From: Acidobacteriota bacterium
GTDB taxonomy: Bacteria; Acidobacteriota; Blastocatellia; Pyrinomonadales; Pyrinomonadaceae
Assembly (NCBI GenBank): GCA_023415725.1
Contig: JAEZJR010000038.1
Location: 1 to 16,667, forward strand
Direction: 5' to 3'
Length of the DNA: 16,667 bases
Below the pieces are notes generated by a model. The model saw nothing but the letters and a program-made list of their open reading frames with translations, made no database searches and was not told the DNA's origin. The translations under genes and the position numbers were made by a program. Positions 1 through 6,467 of the stretch are shown here, one piece after another (within the stretch, counting starts at the first letter, position 1; every line of letters starts with the position of its first letter).

Positions 1-39
1 GAAACACCGGCGGATCTCTTTTCGTTCGACGCCTTTTGC

Positions 40-465
40 CTAACTCGCCAAACGGTTCTTCAGTATAGCATAGATTTGAATGTTGCAACATATAATTGCT
101 GCAACAATTAACAGACTCATCGGCACGAAACGGAACGCCTCGGGAAGCAAAGTTCCAACAGCCTGATTCAATACCAACCCGAACATTGCTCCGGTAACCG
201 CCACCATCCCCCTTCCCGTCAACCAACGAGCGAAGCTGACCCTTCCTTCAGGAAAAAACAAATAAGGCAGAACCAAAAACGCTATCAACGTCATTCCCGA
301 AACGAACGACTCCAGGTCCAAACCGAAGGACGTTTGTCCGAGATCCATCGCGAGAAAGAACAACACGAAAGTGGTGTCTAACGTGAACGATGGAGTGCGT
401 TCTTCCGATTTTGAGACAGCAAGGGTTGAGTCGGCGAAAATCGCCGCATCGCTGATGTTCTGCAT
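40..465 (-). CDS. Small multi-pass membrane protein, function unknown
   Basis: A 141-residue protein that I do not recognise. After a polar N-terminus of about 27 residues it has roughly four hydrophobic stretches (about residues 28-45, 52-70, 83-104 and 112-133), with charged loops between them and a basic C-terminus (KNR), so an inner-membrane protein is likely. No catalytic motif is visible. A purine-rich GAGGT lies about 8 bases before the ATG, supporting this start. The gene lies 28 bases downstream of the XRE regulator gene on the same strand, so the two are probably cotranscribed and the membrane protein may be the partner or target of that regulator. That link is inference from spacing only. 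The reading frame is complete. Confidence 0.6.
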   Translation of the reverse strand: MQNISDAAIFADSTLAVSKSEERTPSFTLDTTFVLFFLAMDLGQTSFGLDLESFVSGMTLIAFLVLPYLFFPEGRVSFARWLTGRGMVAVTGAMFGLVLNQAVGTLLPEAFRFVPMSLLIVAAIICCNIQIYAILKNRLAS

Positions 466-493
466 TATGTGACCTCGTTAAGGGGAGAAGGGC

Positions 494-889
494 CTATTTC
501 TTCGCCGGTCCGCTGAACTGCTTGTAAGCAACGCGGAAAAGTTCAGATAGAGCATTAGCCGTTTCAGGCGTAAGATTCTTGTCCGCGCGCAAATGAGCTT
601 CGACGATCTCCGGGGTCGCCTCGTGCGGGTAATAGATCACCGGTTCCACATCCGAAGCCGCGGTCTTGTTCATCACACGGTCGATCGGCATATCCAGCCA
701 GCTTGTGAGCCGCGCGATGTTATCGGCGTCCGGCTTGCCGGTGCCGTTCTCGATGCGCGAGAGCGTCGATGCCGAAACGCCCGTGATGTCCGCGACATCC
801 CTTAGGCTTTGACCGGTTTCTTCGCGGCGACGCTTGATCGCACGTCCGAGCTCGATCGTGTTCACGTAATTGTCATTCTTGAAAGCCAT
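494..889 (-). CDS. XRE-family helix-turn-helix transcriptional regulator
   Basis: A 131-residue DNA-binding protein. Residues about 14-70 form a clear Cro/C1-type HTH: 'GRAIKRRREETGQSLRDVA', then the recognition-helix region 'GVSASTLSRIENG' and 'KPDADNIARLTSWL'. The C-terminal 60 residues are helical with no recognisable ligand domain. An AAGGAG box lies about 10 bases before the ATG, a good ribosome site. A possible promoter with direct repeats lies upstream (953-1030), which fits autoregulation as is usual for this family. It is first in a two-gene unit with the membrane protein and diverges from the Rad52-type gene 331 bases away, so it may also control that gene (inference). The family call is firm; the target is unknown. 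Confidence 0.85.
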   Translation of the reverse strand: MAFKNDNYVNTIELGRAIKRRREETGQSLRDVADITGVSASTLSRIENGTGKPDADNIARLTSWLDMPIDRVMNKTAASDVEPVIYYPHEATPEIVEAHLRADKNLTPETANALSELFRVAYKQFSGPAKK

Positions 890-952
890 TTTATGGTTTC
901 TCCTTCCAACTGGATCGAAGTGTCAGGAATGCACTTCGCATTTCACGGATAA

Positions 953-981
953 AACATAGCACAGGAACATTTTCTATGCAA
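953..981 (-). promoter_or_regulatory. Possible sigma-70-type promoter for the XRE gene
   Basis: On the minus strand TTGCAT (976-981) and TATGTT (953-958) are separated by exactly 17 bases, about 65 bases before the XRE start codon. The match is 3/6 to the -35 and 4/6 to the -10 consensus, so this is only a candidate. It lies beside the TGCAACA and TATGTTTC repeats, as an autoregulated promoter would. Confidence 0.35.
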
Positions 982-1030
982 CACCAAATTTCATGCTTGC
1001 AACAAAGATATGTTTCTGGTACTATGTTTC
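977..1030. promoter_or_regulatory. Paired direct repeats, candidate operator for the XRE protein
   Basis: Two heptamers TGCAACA (977-983 and 998-1004) are spaced 21 bases apart, i.e. two helical turns. Two octamers TATGTTTC (1009-1016 and 1023-1030) are spaced 14 bases apart. The first heptamer overlaps the candidate -35 box of the XRE gene. The same heptamer occurs twice more near the end of the membrane-protein gene (84-90, within the perfect palindrome TGTTGCAACA at 81-90, and 100-106). Binding by the XRE protein is inference. Confidence 0.3.
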
Positions 1031-1088
1031 ATGGATGGCACATCTGTGACATCTCCCATCGTGCTAGTTGCATTTGTTGACAATATTT

Positions 1089-1171
1089 AGAAGCTGAGCG
1101 GCATTCCCTGAGACGCCGCGGACAGGTTCAACGGATCGGTAAGAAGCTGCGGAGATCAGGCGCCGCGGTCA
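1089..1171 (+). repeat. Imperfect direct repeat in the leader of the Rad52-type gene
   Basis: Two related blocks share AGAAGCTG near their left ends and GCCGCGG-(A/T)CA near their right ends (about 1089-1123 and 1142-1171). GATCGGT also occurs twice (1134-1140 and 1192-1198). GCGG and CCGC segments inside each block could pair, so the transcript could form alternative hairpins ahead of the start codon. Alignment by eye only. Confidence 0.35.
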
Positions 1172-1220
1172 AAAACTTCTGCTTTTACGTTGATCGGTGA
1201 AACAAGAAACGGAGTTAGAA

Positions 1221-2012
1221 ATGAAAGCACAGAACGAAACGAAGACGCGGCCGAACGGCAACGAAGCAGCGGACAAGCAGCCGAGCAACGTGCTCGACTT
1301 TACGGCCACGCTTAAGGAATTGAGAAAGAACGTGGACCCACACCTGGTTCGTCAGCGTGAGGGGTGGCGCGACCGCAACGGAAACGTCCAGACGGTCGAT
1401 TATGTCGAATGGCACACGGTAGCCGATATTCTTGATGAAACGGCTCCTAATTGGAACCACGAGATCAAGGACATCCGCGAGATGGGCGATTTCATGGTGG
1501 TTACCGTAGCCATCACGATAGACGGGGTGACCCGTGAAGGGGTGGGAACCGGTTCCACCCGAAGCGAAATGGGAATCAAGAAGGCGGAGCACGATGCTCT
1601 GAAGCGTGCGGCCGTTAAATTCGGCATCGCCCGCGATCTTTACAAGAAGGAGTTCGACGCGTTCGAACGCAGCCACGAAACTCCGGCACCGGCGGCAGCC
1701 GCACCGGAATTCCGTCAGACTTACACGTCGAACGTGCCCGCGAACGCTCCGGCACCAAGCGGTAACGGAAATGGCGGAGGCGTGAAGTTCCCGCAGGATC
1801 CGGTCGCTAAGACCCTCGCGGATATGATCACGACCAAACAGCTCGGAATGATCCGTGCGGTCGCTCGTGAAGCCGGCGTGGACGCAGATGAGGAATGCAC
1901 CTCGGTGATGAATTGCCAGGTGACGGAACTCTCGCGGCGTGCGGCGTCGGCCCTGATCGATCACCTACGCGATCTCCAGGAAAGGCATTCGCCAATGCGG
2001 CGGGCCAGCTAA
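1221..2012 (+). CDS. Rad52/Rad22-family (DdrA-like) single-strand annealing protein
   Basis: A 263-residue protein of the Rad52 superfamily, which binds single-stranded DNA ends and anneals complementary strands in double-strand-break repair; bacterial members include Deinococcus DdrA and phage annealing proteins. The Rad52 core spans about residues 25-150: 'LKELRKNVDPHLVRQREGW', a hydrophobic VDYVEWHTVADIL strand/helix, 'MVVTVAITIDG' and the conserved 'GIKKAEHDALKRAAVKFG'. A Pro/Ala/Gly linker (about 150-195) leads to a small helical C-terminal domain with 'ITTKQLGMIRAVAREAG' and 'ASALIDHLRDL', as in phage annealing proteins. I start at the ATG at 1221 because ACGGAG lies 6 bases upstream; a GTG at 1197 would add 8 residues but has no ribosome site. 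It may be a genomic repair gene or a phage-derived one; no other phage genes are visible here. Confidence 0.8.
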   Translation: MKAQNETKTRPNGNEAADKQPSNVLDFTATLKELRKNVDPHLVRQREGWRDRNGNVQTVDYVEWHTVADILDETAPNWNHEIKDIREMGDFMVVTVAITIDGVTREGVGTGSTRSEMGIKKAEHDALKRAAVKFGIARDLYKKEFDAFERSHETPAPAAAAPEFRQTYTSNVPANAPAPSGNGNGGGVKFPQDPVAKTLADMITTKQLGMIRAVAREAGVDADEECTSVMNCQVTELSRRAASALIDHLRDLQERHSPMRRAS

Positions 2013-2032
2013 GGAATAGCCTCTCCAAAAGA

Positions 2033-2110
2033 AGTTTTGAGTTGCGGCGACGTCAAAAGCATCCCATTAGCGATTGACCCGCAACGCTCCCACGGCCGCA
2101 GCTCAAAACT
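2033..2110. repeat. Long interrupted inverted repeat
   Basis: GTTTTGAGTTGCGGC (2034-2048) pairs with GCCGCAGCTCAAAAC (2095-2109) with a single G-T wobble, and one more A-T pair extends it to 16 bp arms around a 46-base loop. An alternative pairing also exists: GTTGCGG (2041-2047) with CCGCAAC (2079-2085). It lies just after the Rad52-type gene and has no T-run, so it is not a classic terminator. It could be an mRNA 3' stem or a small palindromic element. Confidence 0.5.
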
Positions 2111-2154
2111 CCCTTCCCGGTAAATACATTTACTCGAATTTTGAATGGTGCTAA

Positions 2155-2183
2155 GATTCCGGCATTGAATTGCCGGGATCTTT
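2155..2183 (+). terminator. Probable terminator after the Rad52-type gene
   Basis: A ten-pair stem, GATTCCGGCA (2155-2164) with TGCCGGGATC (2171-2180), has one G-T pair and a six-base loop and is followed by TTTGT. The T-run is short, so efficiency is doubtful. Confidence 0.5.
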
Positions 2184-2270
2184 GTGCATTTGCGCTCGCG
2201 CATTCCCGTCGGTCATGAAAAACAAATTGTGAAATAACTTTCCCTTGCGTGATGGTTTAGATGTTGGCAA

Positions 2271-3209
2271 ATGCGGTACCTCCAACAGATCCTACTGGCA
2301 CTTTTGGTTTTAGCGGTACCGGCCTATTCTCAATCTGTTCCCGATTCCACTCCTGCCTCTCCCAACGACCAACTCGAGATAAAGAAACTGCTCGGCGAAA
2401 TCGAACAGGCATTTGTATCCCGTGATCCTGCCCCGATCGAGCGGATCTATCTGGAAGGGTATGTCGGCATTCGCGGGCGGCCCGTCTACAACGCCCTCGA
2501 CCAACTTATCGCGATGGTTCGCTGGGACGCCGCTGCGATCAAATCGGGAAAGAAGCTGGACTTCGAAACGCTTTCCTTCGATAACGAAAACCCGACCGTC
2601 AGGATCTTCGGCGACGCAGCCGTTGTAACCGCCGTGAAAAAGAACTTGTGGCGATACAAGGAAGGTCGTTGTCTTAACCGCTACCAGTCGACGGACCTGT
2701 TCGCGAAGATCAACGGCCAGTGGAGGCTAGTACTGGGTCACATGAGCCTCATCCCCTGTGACCCGATGCCCTGGCAACCGCCTCATCCGGCGGTCGCTGA
2801 GATCCGAAACCAGTCAAAGCCCTCACGCCACATCTCTCCGTCGACAGAAACGGAGATCCGGGAACTGATCGCCAAGCTCACTGACGCTGGACTGAGCGCA
2901 ACGAACGGCTCAGATATATTTTCGCCGGATTATCAGGCCACTTCGCTTAATAACCTGGTGTCGGATGACCGTAGCCGTCTGCTTTCCGCTCTTCGTACTC
3001 CGACCTCGCGCACCGGGGAAAGATACAGGGATGATGAGGCATTTCTGAATTTCGGGGGAAACGTTGCTGCTTATGTATTTCGGCTACGATCCTTCGCCAA
3101 AGGCCCGGACGCAAAGCCCGAGCCTCCAGTAACTTTCTCGGTCATCTTCTCAAAACTCGAAGGGGCCTGGAAGATAGTGGCCTCTCACGAATCCACGCTT
3201 CAGGACTGA
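2271..3209 (+). CDS. Exported protein with two NTF2-like (SnoaL/DUF4440) domains
   Basis: A 312-residue protein with an N-terminal signal peptide (hydrophobic 'ILLALLVLAVPAYS', likely cut near residues 20-22), so probably periplasmic. Residues about 34-165 form one NTF2-like/DUF4440-type domain: helix 'LLGEIEQAFVSRDPAPIERI', 'VRIFGDAAVVTAVKKN', and the closing strand 'FAKINGQWRLVLGHMSLI'. Residues about 190-312 repeat the fold more loosely: 'IRELIAKLTDAGLSATNG', 'NFGGNVAAYVFRLRSF', 'FSKLEGAWKIVASHES'. The family's small alpha+beta cone usually binds ligands or dimerises, and the catalytic residues vary. None can be assigned here. The start codon has no clear Shine-Dalgarno sequence, but the signal peptide begins immediately after it, which supports it. 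It appears monocistronic and ends 22 bases before a strong terminator. Confidence 0.7.
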   Translation: MRYLQQILLALLVLAVPAYSQSVPDSTPASPNDQLEIKKLLGEIEQAFVSRDPAPIERIYLEGYVGIRGRPVYNALDQLIAMVRWDAAAIKSGKKLDFETLSFDNENPTVRIFGDAAVVTAVKKNLWRYKEGRCLNRYQSTDLFAKINGQWRLVLGHMSLIPCDPMPWQPPHPAVAEIRNQSKPSRHISPSTETEIRELIAKLTDAGLSATNGSDIFSPDYQATSLNNLVSDDRSRLLSALRTPTSRTGERYRDDEAFLNFGGNVAAYVFRLRSFAKGPDAKPEPPVTFSVIFSKLEGAWKIVASHESTLQD

Positions 3210-3231
3210 TCCACATCTGCCTCCGAAAAGA

Positions 3232-3257
3232 AAAAGGACGGTAAACACCGTCCTTTT
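3232..3257. terminator. Strong bidirectional Rho-independent terminator
   Basis: A perfect 11-bp stem, AAAAGGACGGT / ACCGTCCTTTT, with the loop AAAC sits between two convergent genes (ends at 3209 and 3279). The A-run on one side and T-run on the other let it serve both strands: the NTF2-like gene rightward and the M16 operon leftward. Confidence 0.9.
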
Positions 3258-3278
3258 GGATCCCACACTTTCGGATCT

Positions 3279-4988
3279 CTACGCTTTCCTCTGCCCGGTG
3301 AAAGTCAGCGGATCCGGTATGATCGGCGCGGAGATAGTTCCCGCGATCCCATCACCGTCCATTTTCCCGTTGATCGAAAGATATAACGATTGGCCCTGCA
3401 TCTCGGTGCTCGCAGTCGCCGAGAACTTAGCGCCATTAACGCGGCCGTCTTTGATCTCACCTTCACCCAGCATTGTGGCGAGTTTGCCGTTCACGTTATT
3501 GCCGTCTTGAGATAGCTCCATTGTGACCGGAACCGGTTGGCCCTGGAAGTCGAGTGTCAACTCCCAAACGCCCGCTAGATCTGCAGGCTCGGCGGAATCA
3601 TCAGAGGTGTATTCGGTAAGATCTTTCGGATTCTTCTCGGTATCAAAGACCTCGATCGCACCCGCGAACTCTCGCACTTGCGGGATAACTTCTCCAGCAT
3701 CTCCTACGATCACGATCGCGGCCTCGCCCGGTCTCACATGAGTCCTGGCTACGCGACGTACGTCTTCGGCAGTGACGGCGTTGATGTGTTCTCGGTAGGT
3801 TTGGAGGTAATCCGATGGCAGACCATATAATTGTTGGCTCACGATCAGACTGGTCAGTCCCTCCTGCGTTTCAGCTCGTATCGGAAATACGCCGGTAAGG
3901 TACGCTTTTGCATCGGCGAGTTCCTGCTCAGGCACTTCCTCGTCCCGGATCCGATCGAGCTCGTAAAAGAACTCCTTCAATGAGTCTCCAGTTACGGACG
4001 TCCTCACCTCTGCGGTAGCCTCGAACTCACCGCTGAGTTTCTTCATATCGAGACGCGTGTACGCCCCGTAGGTGTAGCCCTTCTCCTCCCGAAGGTTCAT
4101 GAAGACCCTGGAGGATGCTCCTGCACCCAAGACCTGGTTCATCACCAGAAGAGGAAAATAATCCGGGTGGTTCCTATGGACACCCAAGTTTGAGATGACG
4201 ATATTCGATTGTGCCGATCCCGGCCGGTCCACGATCGTGATGCTTCTATCCGTTCGCGAAGACGGCTCGGAAGGGCTGAGCACCGTGATCTCGCCTTTCT
4301 CCCAGTCGTCGAAGTGGCCTCGAAGTTCCTTGAGAAATTCGTCCCTGTGCACATCTCCGACGGCGACGAAGACCGCGTTGTTCGGGATCAACCGCTCGTC
4401 ATGAAGCTTGATGAGGTCCTCACGAGTGATCTGTTCGACAGTGGACGGTTCGGGAGCGATCGTTCCGTAGGGATGATCGCCGTACAAGATCCGTGCAGTC
4501 TGCTCGTTCGCCAGAAAACCGGGCTGAGAACGCTGGAACTTCAAATTCTCCAGCGTGTTGCGACGGTATAGATCAAGTTCTTCCTCAGGGAAGGTCGGCC
4601 GCAGGACCGTCTCCACCATAAGATCTAGCAGGTCGGATGAGTAAATGGTCAACCCGGAAGCCGAGACGATAGTGAAATCGTCGGAACCACTTACGTGCAA
4701 GCTGGCACCGAGCCGCTCGATCTTTTCGGCGAGTTCCCTACTTGAATAATTCTCGGTGCCCTCCGTGATCATCGACGCCATCGCTGACGTCAGACCGTTT
4801 CTTCCCGCCGGATCGTTCGCCTCGCCGGAGAAGAATGCCAACCGATAGCTCACGAGCGGCAGACGCGAATCTTCGAAGATCACTACCCTGAGCCCATTTT
4901 CGAGCGTCAATTCGAACGCTTCCGGAATGTTGAAAGCGATCGGCTCCAGCGGTTCAGGTACCGTGGTCTGAATTGCCTGAGTTCCCAT
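3279..4988 (-). CDS. M16-family peptidase homologue lacking the zinc site, with added C-terminal beta domain
   Basis: A 569-residue M16 (pitrilysin/processing-peptidase) protein. The N-terminal half starts 'FELTLENGLRVVIFEDSRLP' as in the family, but where HxxEH should stand the sequence reads S68-A-M-A71-S72, so no zinc is bound and it should be catalytically dead. The second M16 half includes 'RPGSAQSNIVISNLGV', 'NQVLGAGASSRVFMNLREEK' and 'GYTYGAYTRLDMKK', the R/Y segment that forms the substrate-side wall. Residues about 470-569 are an extra beta-rich domain ('LAGVWELTLDFQGQPVPVTM') that I can describe only as lipocalin-like. No signal peptide is visible. It lies 27 bases downstream of the active M16 gene on the same strand, the classic active/inactive heterodimer arrangement. 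A weak AAGAG precedes the ATG. Confidence 0.85.
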   Translation of the reverse strand: MGTQAIQTTVPEPLEPIAFNIPEAFELTLENGLRVVIFEDSRLPLVSYRLAFFSGEANDPAGRNGLTSAMASMITEGTENYSSRELAEKIERLGASLHVSGSDDFTIVSASGLTIYSSDLLDLMVETVLRPTFPEEELDLYRRNTLENLKFQRSQPGFLANEQTARILYGDHPYGTIAPEPSTVEQITREDLIKLHDERLIPNNAVFVAVGDVHRDEFLKELRGHFDDWEKGEITVLSPSEPSSRTDRSITIVDRPGSAQSNIVISNLGVHRNHPDYFPLLVMNQVLGAGASSRVFMNLREEKGYTYGAYTRLDMKKLSGEFEATAEVRTSVTGDSLKEFFYELDRIRDEEVPEQELADAKAYLTGVFPIRAETQEGLTSLIVSQQLYGLPSDYLQTYREHINAVTAEDVRRVARTHVRPGEAAIVIVGDAGEVIPQVREFAGAIEVFDTEKNPKDLTEYTSDDSAEPADLAGVWELTLDFQGQPVPVTMELSQDGNNVNGKLATMLGEGEIKDGRVNGAKFSATASTEMQGQSLYLSINGKMDGDGIAGTISAPIIPDPLTFTGQRKA

Positions 4989-5015
4989 AGAATGCTCTTG
5001 AATCTTTTTGACTAA

Positions 5016-6293
5016 CTATCCCTTACCGGCAGGCACTACATCCAACAGTGCCCGGTTTTCGGTGTTCAGGTATTTCTGCACTGCGTTCCTTATCGCATCC
5101 GGCGTCACCGAAAGCAGATCCTCAAGTTCCTGATTTACCAGAGCCGGATTGCCGTCATATAACGCGAACTCCGCTATCTGCTGCGCTCGCGTCATCGATG
5201 ACTGCCGCATCCTCACCGAGTCGTTGAAAAGCTGGTTGTGAAGTTTCTGCATCTCCTCCGGTGTTGGGCCGTAGGTCGCGAGATCATTGATCTCGTGCAT
5301 GATGATCTCTCGGATCTTGCTCAGGTCCTTCTCGGGTTTCGGTATCGCCCCGACAAAGATGCTTGAAGGGCCTCTCCGTTCGTCCGTGAAACCGAAGAGT
5401 TGGATCACCGACTCTTCGCCTTTTACGAGTTTTTGGTAAAGCCGTGAGCTGTCCCCGTCGTAAAGAAGCTTACCTGCCAGATACAACGCATTCGACTCCG
5501 GAGTGCGGCGTTGCGGTATTTTCCACCCAAGCAGGAATGCCGGAAAGGGGGCGAGTTTGTCCTCCCATTCGCGATAGGTGGTCGCCACTTCTTCCGGTTC
5601 GGAAACGTCCAGAACCGGCGGGAGGGGTTGCGAAGGAATATCGCCGAAGAACTTCTCTACCAATGATTTAGCAACTTCCGTCTCGAATGCACCTGAGATG
5701 ACCAAAACCGCGTTGTTGGGGGCGTAATAGGTTCTGAAGAATTCCTGAACGTCCTCGACCGAAGCATCATCGAGATCCTCCATCGACCCGATCGTCGAAT
5801 GGGAATTCGCGAAGTTCTTATAGATCATCTGGTTGACCAGATCGAAGATCTGCCCGTAGGGCTGGTTATCGTAACGAAGCCGCTTCTCTTCCTTTACGGC
5901 TTCGCGTTGGTTGTCGAGATTCTCCTGCGTGACGGCGAGCGAACGCATGCGATCGGATTCCAACCATAGACCCAGCGGAAGCTGATTTGCGGGCAGCGTT
6001 TCGAAGTAATTGGTCCGCTCGCTGGATGTGGTGCCGTTCATCGTTCCGCCTGCCTTCATGATGTACTGGAAGTGGCCGGCCTTCGGGACGTTTGCTGATC
6101 CCTGGAACATCATGTGTTCGAAGAGATGTGCAAAACCGGTACGACCCTCGCGCTCGTTGCGCGAACCCACGTCGTAATACACCGCGATCGCCACTACAGG
6201 TACCGCAGTGTCACGGTTCAACACCACTCTCAATCCGTTTTCGAGACGGTACTCCTCGATCTCCAGTGGAGGTAATGCAAATCTATCGCTCAT
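5016..6293 (-). CDS. M16-family zinc metallopeptidase, catalytic subunit
   Basis: A 425-residue M16 peptidase. The inverted zinc motif H56-L-F-E59-H60 stands in 'GRTGFAHLFEHMMFQGS', with E136 in 'REAVKEEKR' about 76 residues on as the likely third ligand. The second half contains 'WKIPQRRTPESNALYLAGKL' and 'DGDSSRLYQKLVKGEES'. Such enzymes cut peptides or unfolded segments in a closed chamber, usually as a pair with an inactive partner, here the next gene. Length matches single-chain mitochondrial-processing-peptidase-type subunits. The start is firm: an in-frame TAA lies 6 bases upstream. Many relatives are exported, but this one has no signal peptide, so I infer a cytoplasmic location. No Shine-Dalgarno sequence is visible. 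Confidence 0.92.
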   Translation of the reverse strand: MSDRFALPPLEIEEYRLENGLRVVLNRDTAVPVVAIAVYYDVGSRNEREGRTGFAHLFEHMMFQGSANVPKAGHFQYIMKAGGTMNGTTSSERTNYFETLPANQLPLGLWLESDRMRSLAVTQENLDNQREAVKEEKRLRYDNQPYGQIFDLVNQMIYKNFANSHSTIGSMEDLDDASVEDVQEFFRTYYAPNNAVLVISGAFETEVAKSLVEKFFGDIPSQPLPPVLDVSEPEEVATTYREWEDKLAPFPAFLLGWKIPQRRTPESNALYLAGKLLYDGDSSRLYQKLVKGEESVIQLFGFTDERRGPSSIFVGAIPKPEKDLSKIREIIMHEINDLATYGPTPEEMQKLHNQLFNDSVRMRQSSMTRAQQIAEFALYDGNPALVNQELEDLLSVTPDAIRNAVQKYLNTENRALLDVVPAGKG

Positions 6294-6303
6294 AGGTGTT
6301 TAG

Positions 6304-6332
6304 CTTATAATTCATAAAACCACTTTGAAAAC
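6304..6332 (-). promoter_or_regulatory. Weak promoter candidate for the M16 operon
   Basis: On the minus strand TATAAG (6304-6309) lies only 10 bases before the M16 start codon, with a poor -35 (GTTTTC, 6327-6332) 17 bases further up. If used, the mRNA would start within a few bases of the ATG, which would fit the missing ribosome site. Speculative. Confidence 0.25.
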
Positions 6333-6405
6333 GGAAAATCAAAGCCTATTTTCGACTTGAGCGCTTCAGGGGTTTCAAAAACGATCGCCCTCGCTGATTC
6401 GGTGC

Positions 6406-6441
6406 AAAATGCGAATCGGCGAGCAATCAAGGCTCGCCGAT
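6406..6441 (-). terminator. Terminator of the OmpA-family gene
   Basis: A perfect 10-bp stem, ATCGGCGAGC (6415-6424) with GCTCGCCGAT (6432-6441), has a seven-base loop. On the minus strand it is followed by a T-rich stretch (TCGCATTTTGC). It lies 27 bases after the stop codon of the leftward OmpA gene. Confidence 0.8.
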
Positions 6442-6467
6442 CCGGTTTCCAATTATGTGTATTGAAA

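Larger units (their letters stand above)
890..1220. other. Divergent intergenic control region between the XRE and Rad52 genes
   Basis: This 331-base stretch holds no convincing gene. It contains the XRE promoter candidate and direct repeats on its left side, and an imperfect direct repeat on its right side (1089-1171). A TTGACA hexamer at 1077-1082 lies in the interrupted palindrome TTGT-TG-ACAA, but I find no -10 box at a suitable distance from it on the plus strand. No Deinococcus-type radiation-response palindrome was recognised. Confidence 0.5.

Noticed and set aside
1077..1105. Sigma-70 promoter for the Rad52-type gene at TTGACA
   Set aside because: There is no A/T-rich -10 hexamer at 15-19 bases; the sequence there is GC-rich.
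1197..1220. GTG start giving the Rad52-type protein 8 extra residues
   Set aside because: No ribosome site precedes the GTG, while the ATG at 1221 has ACGGAG six bases upstream.
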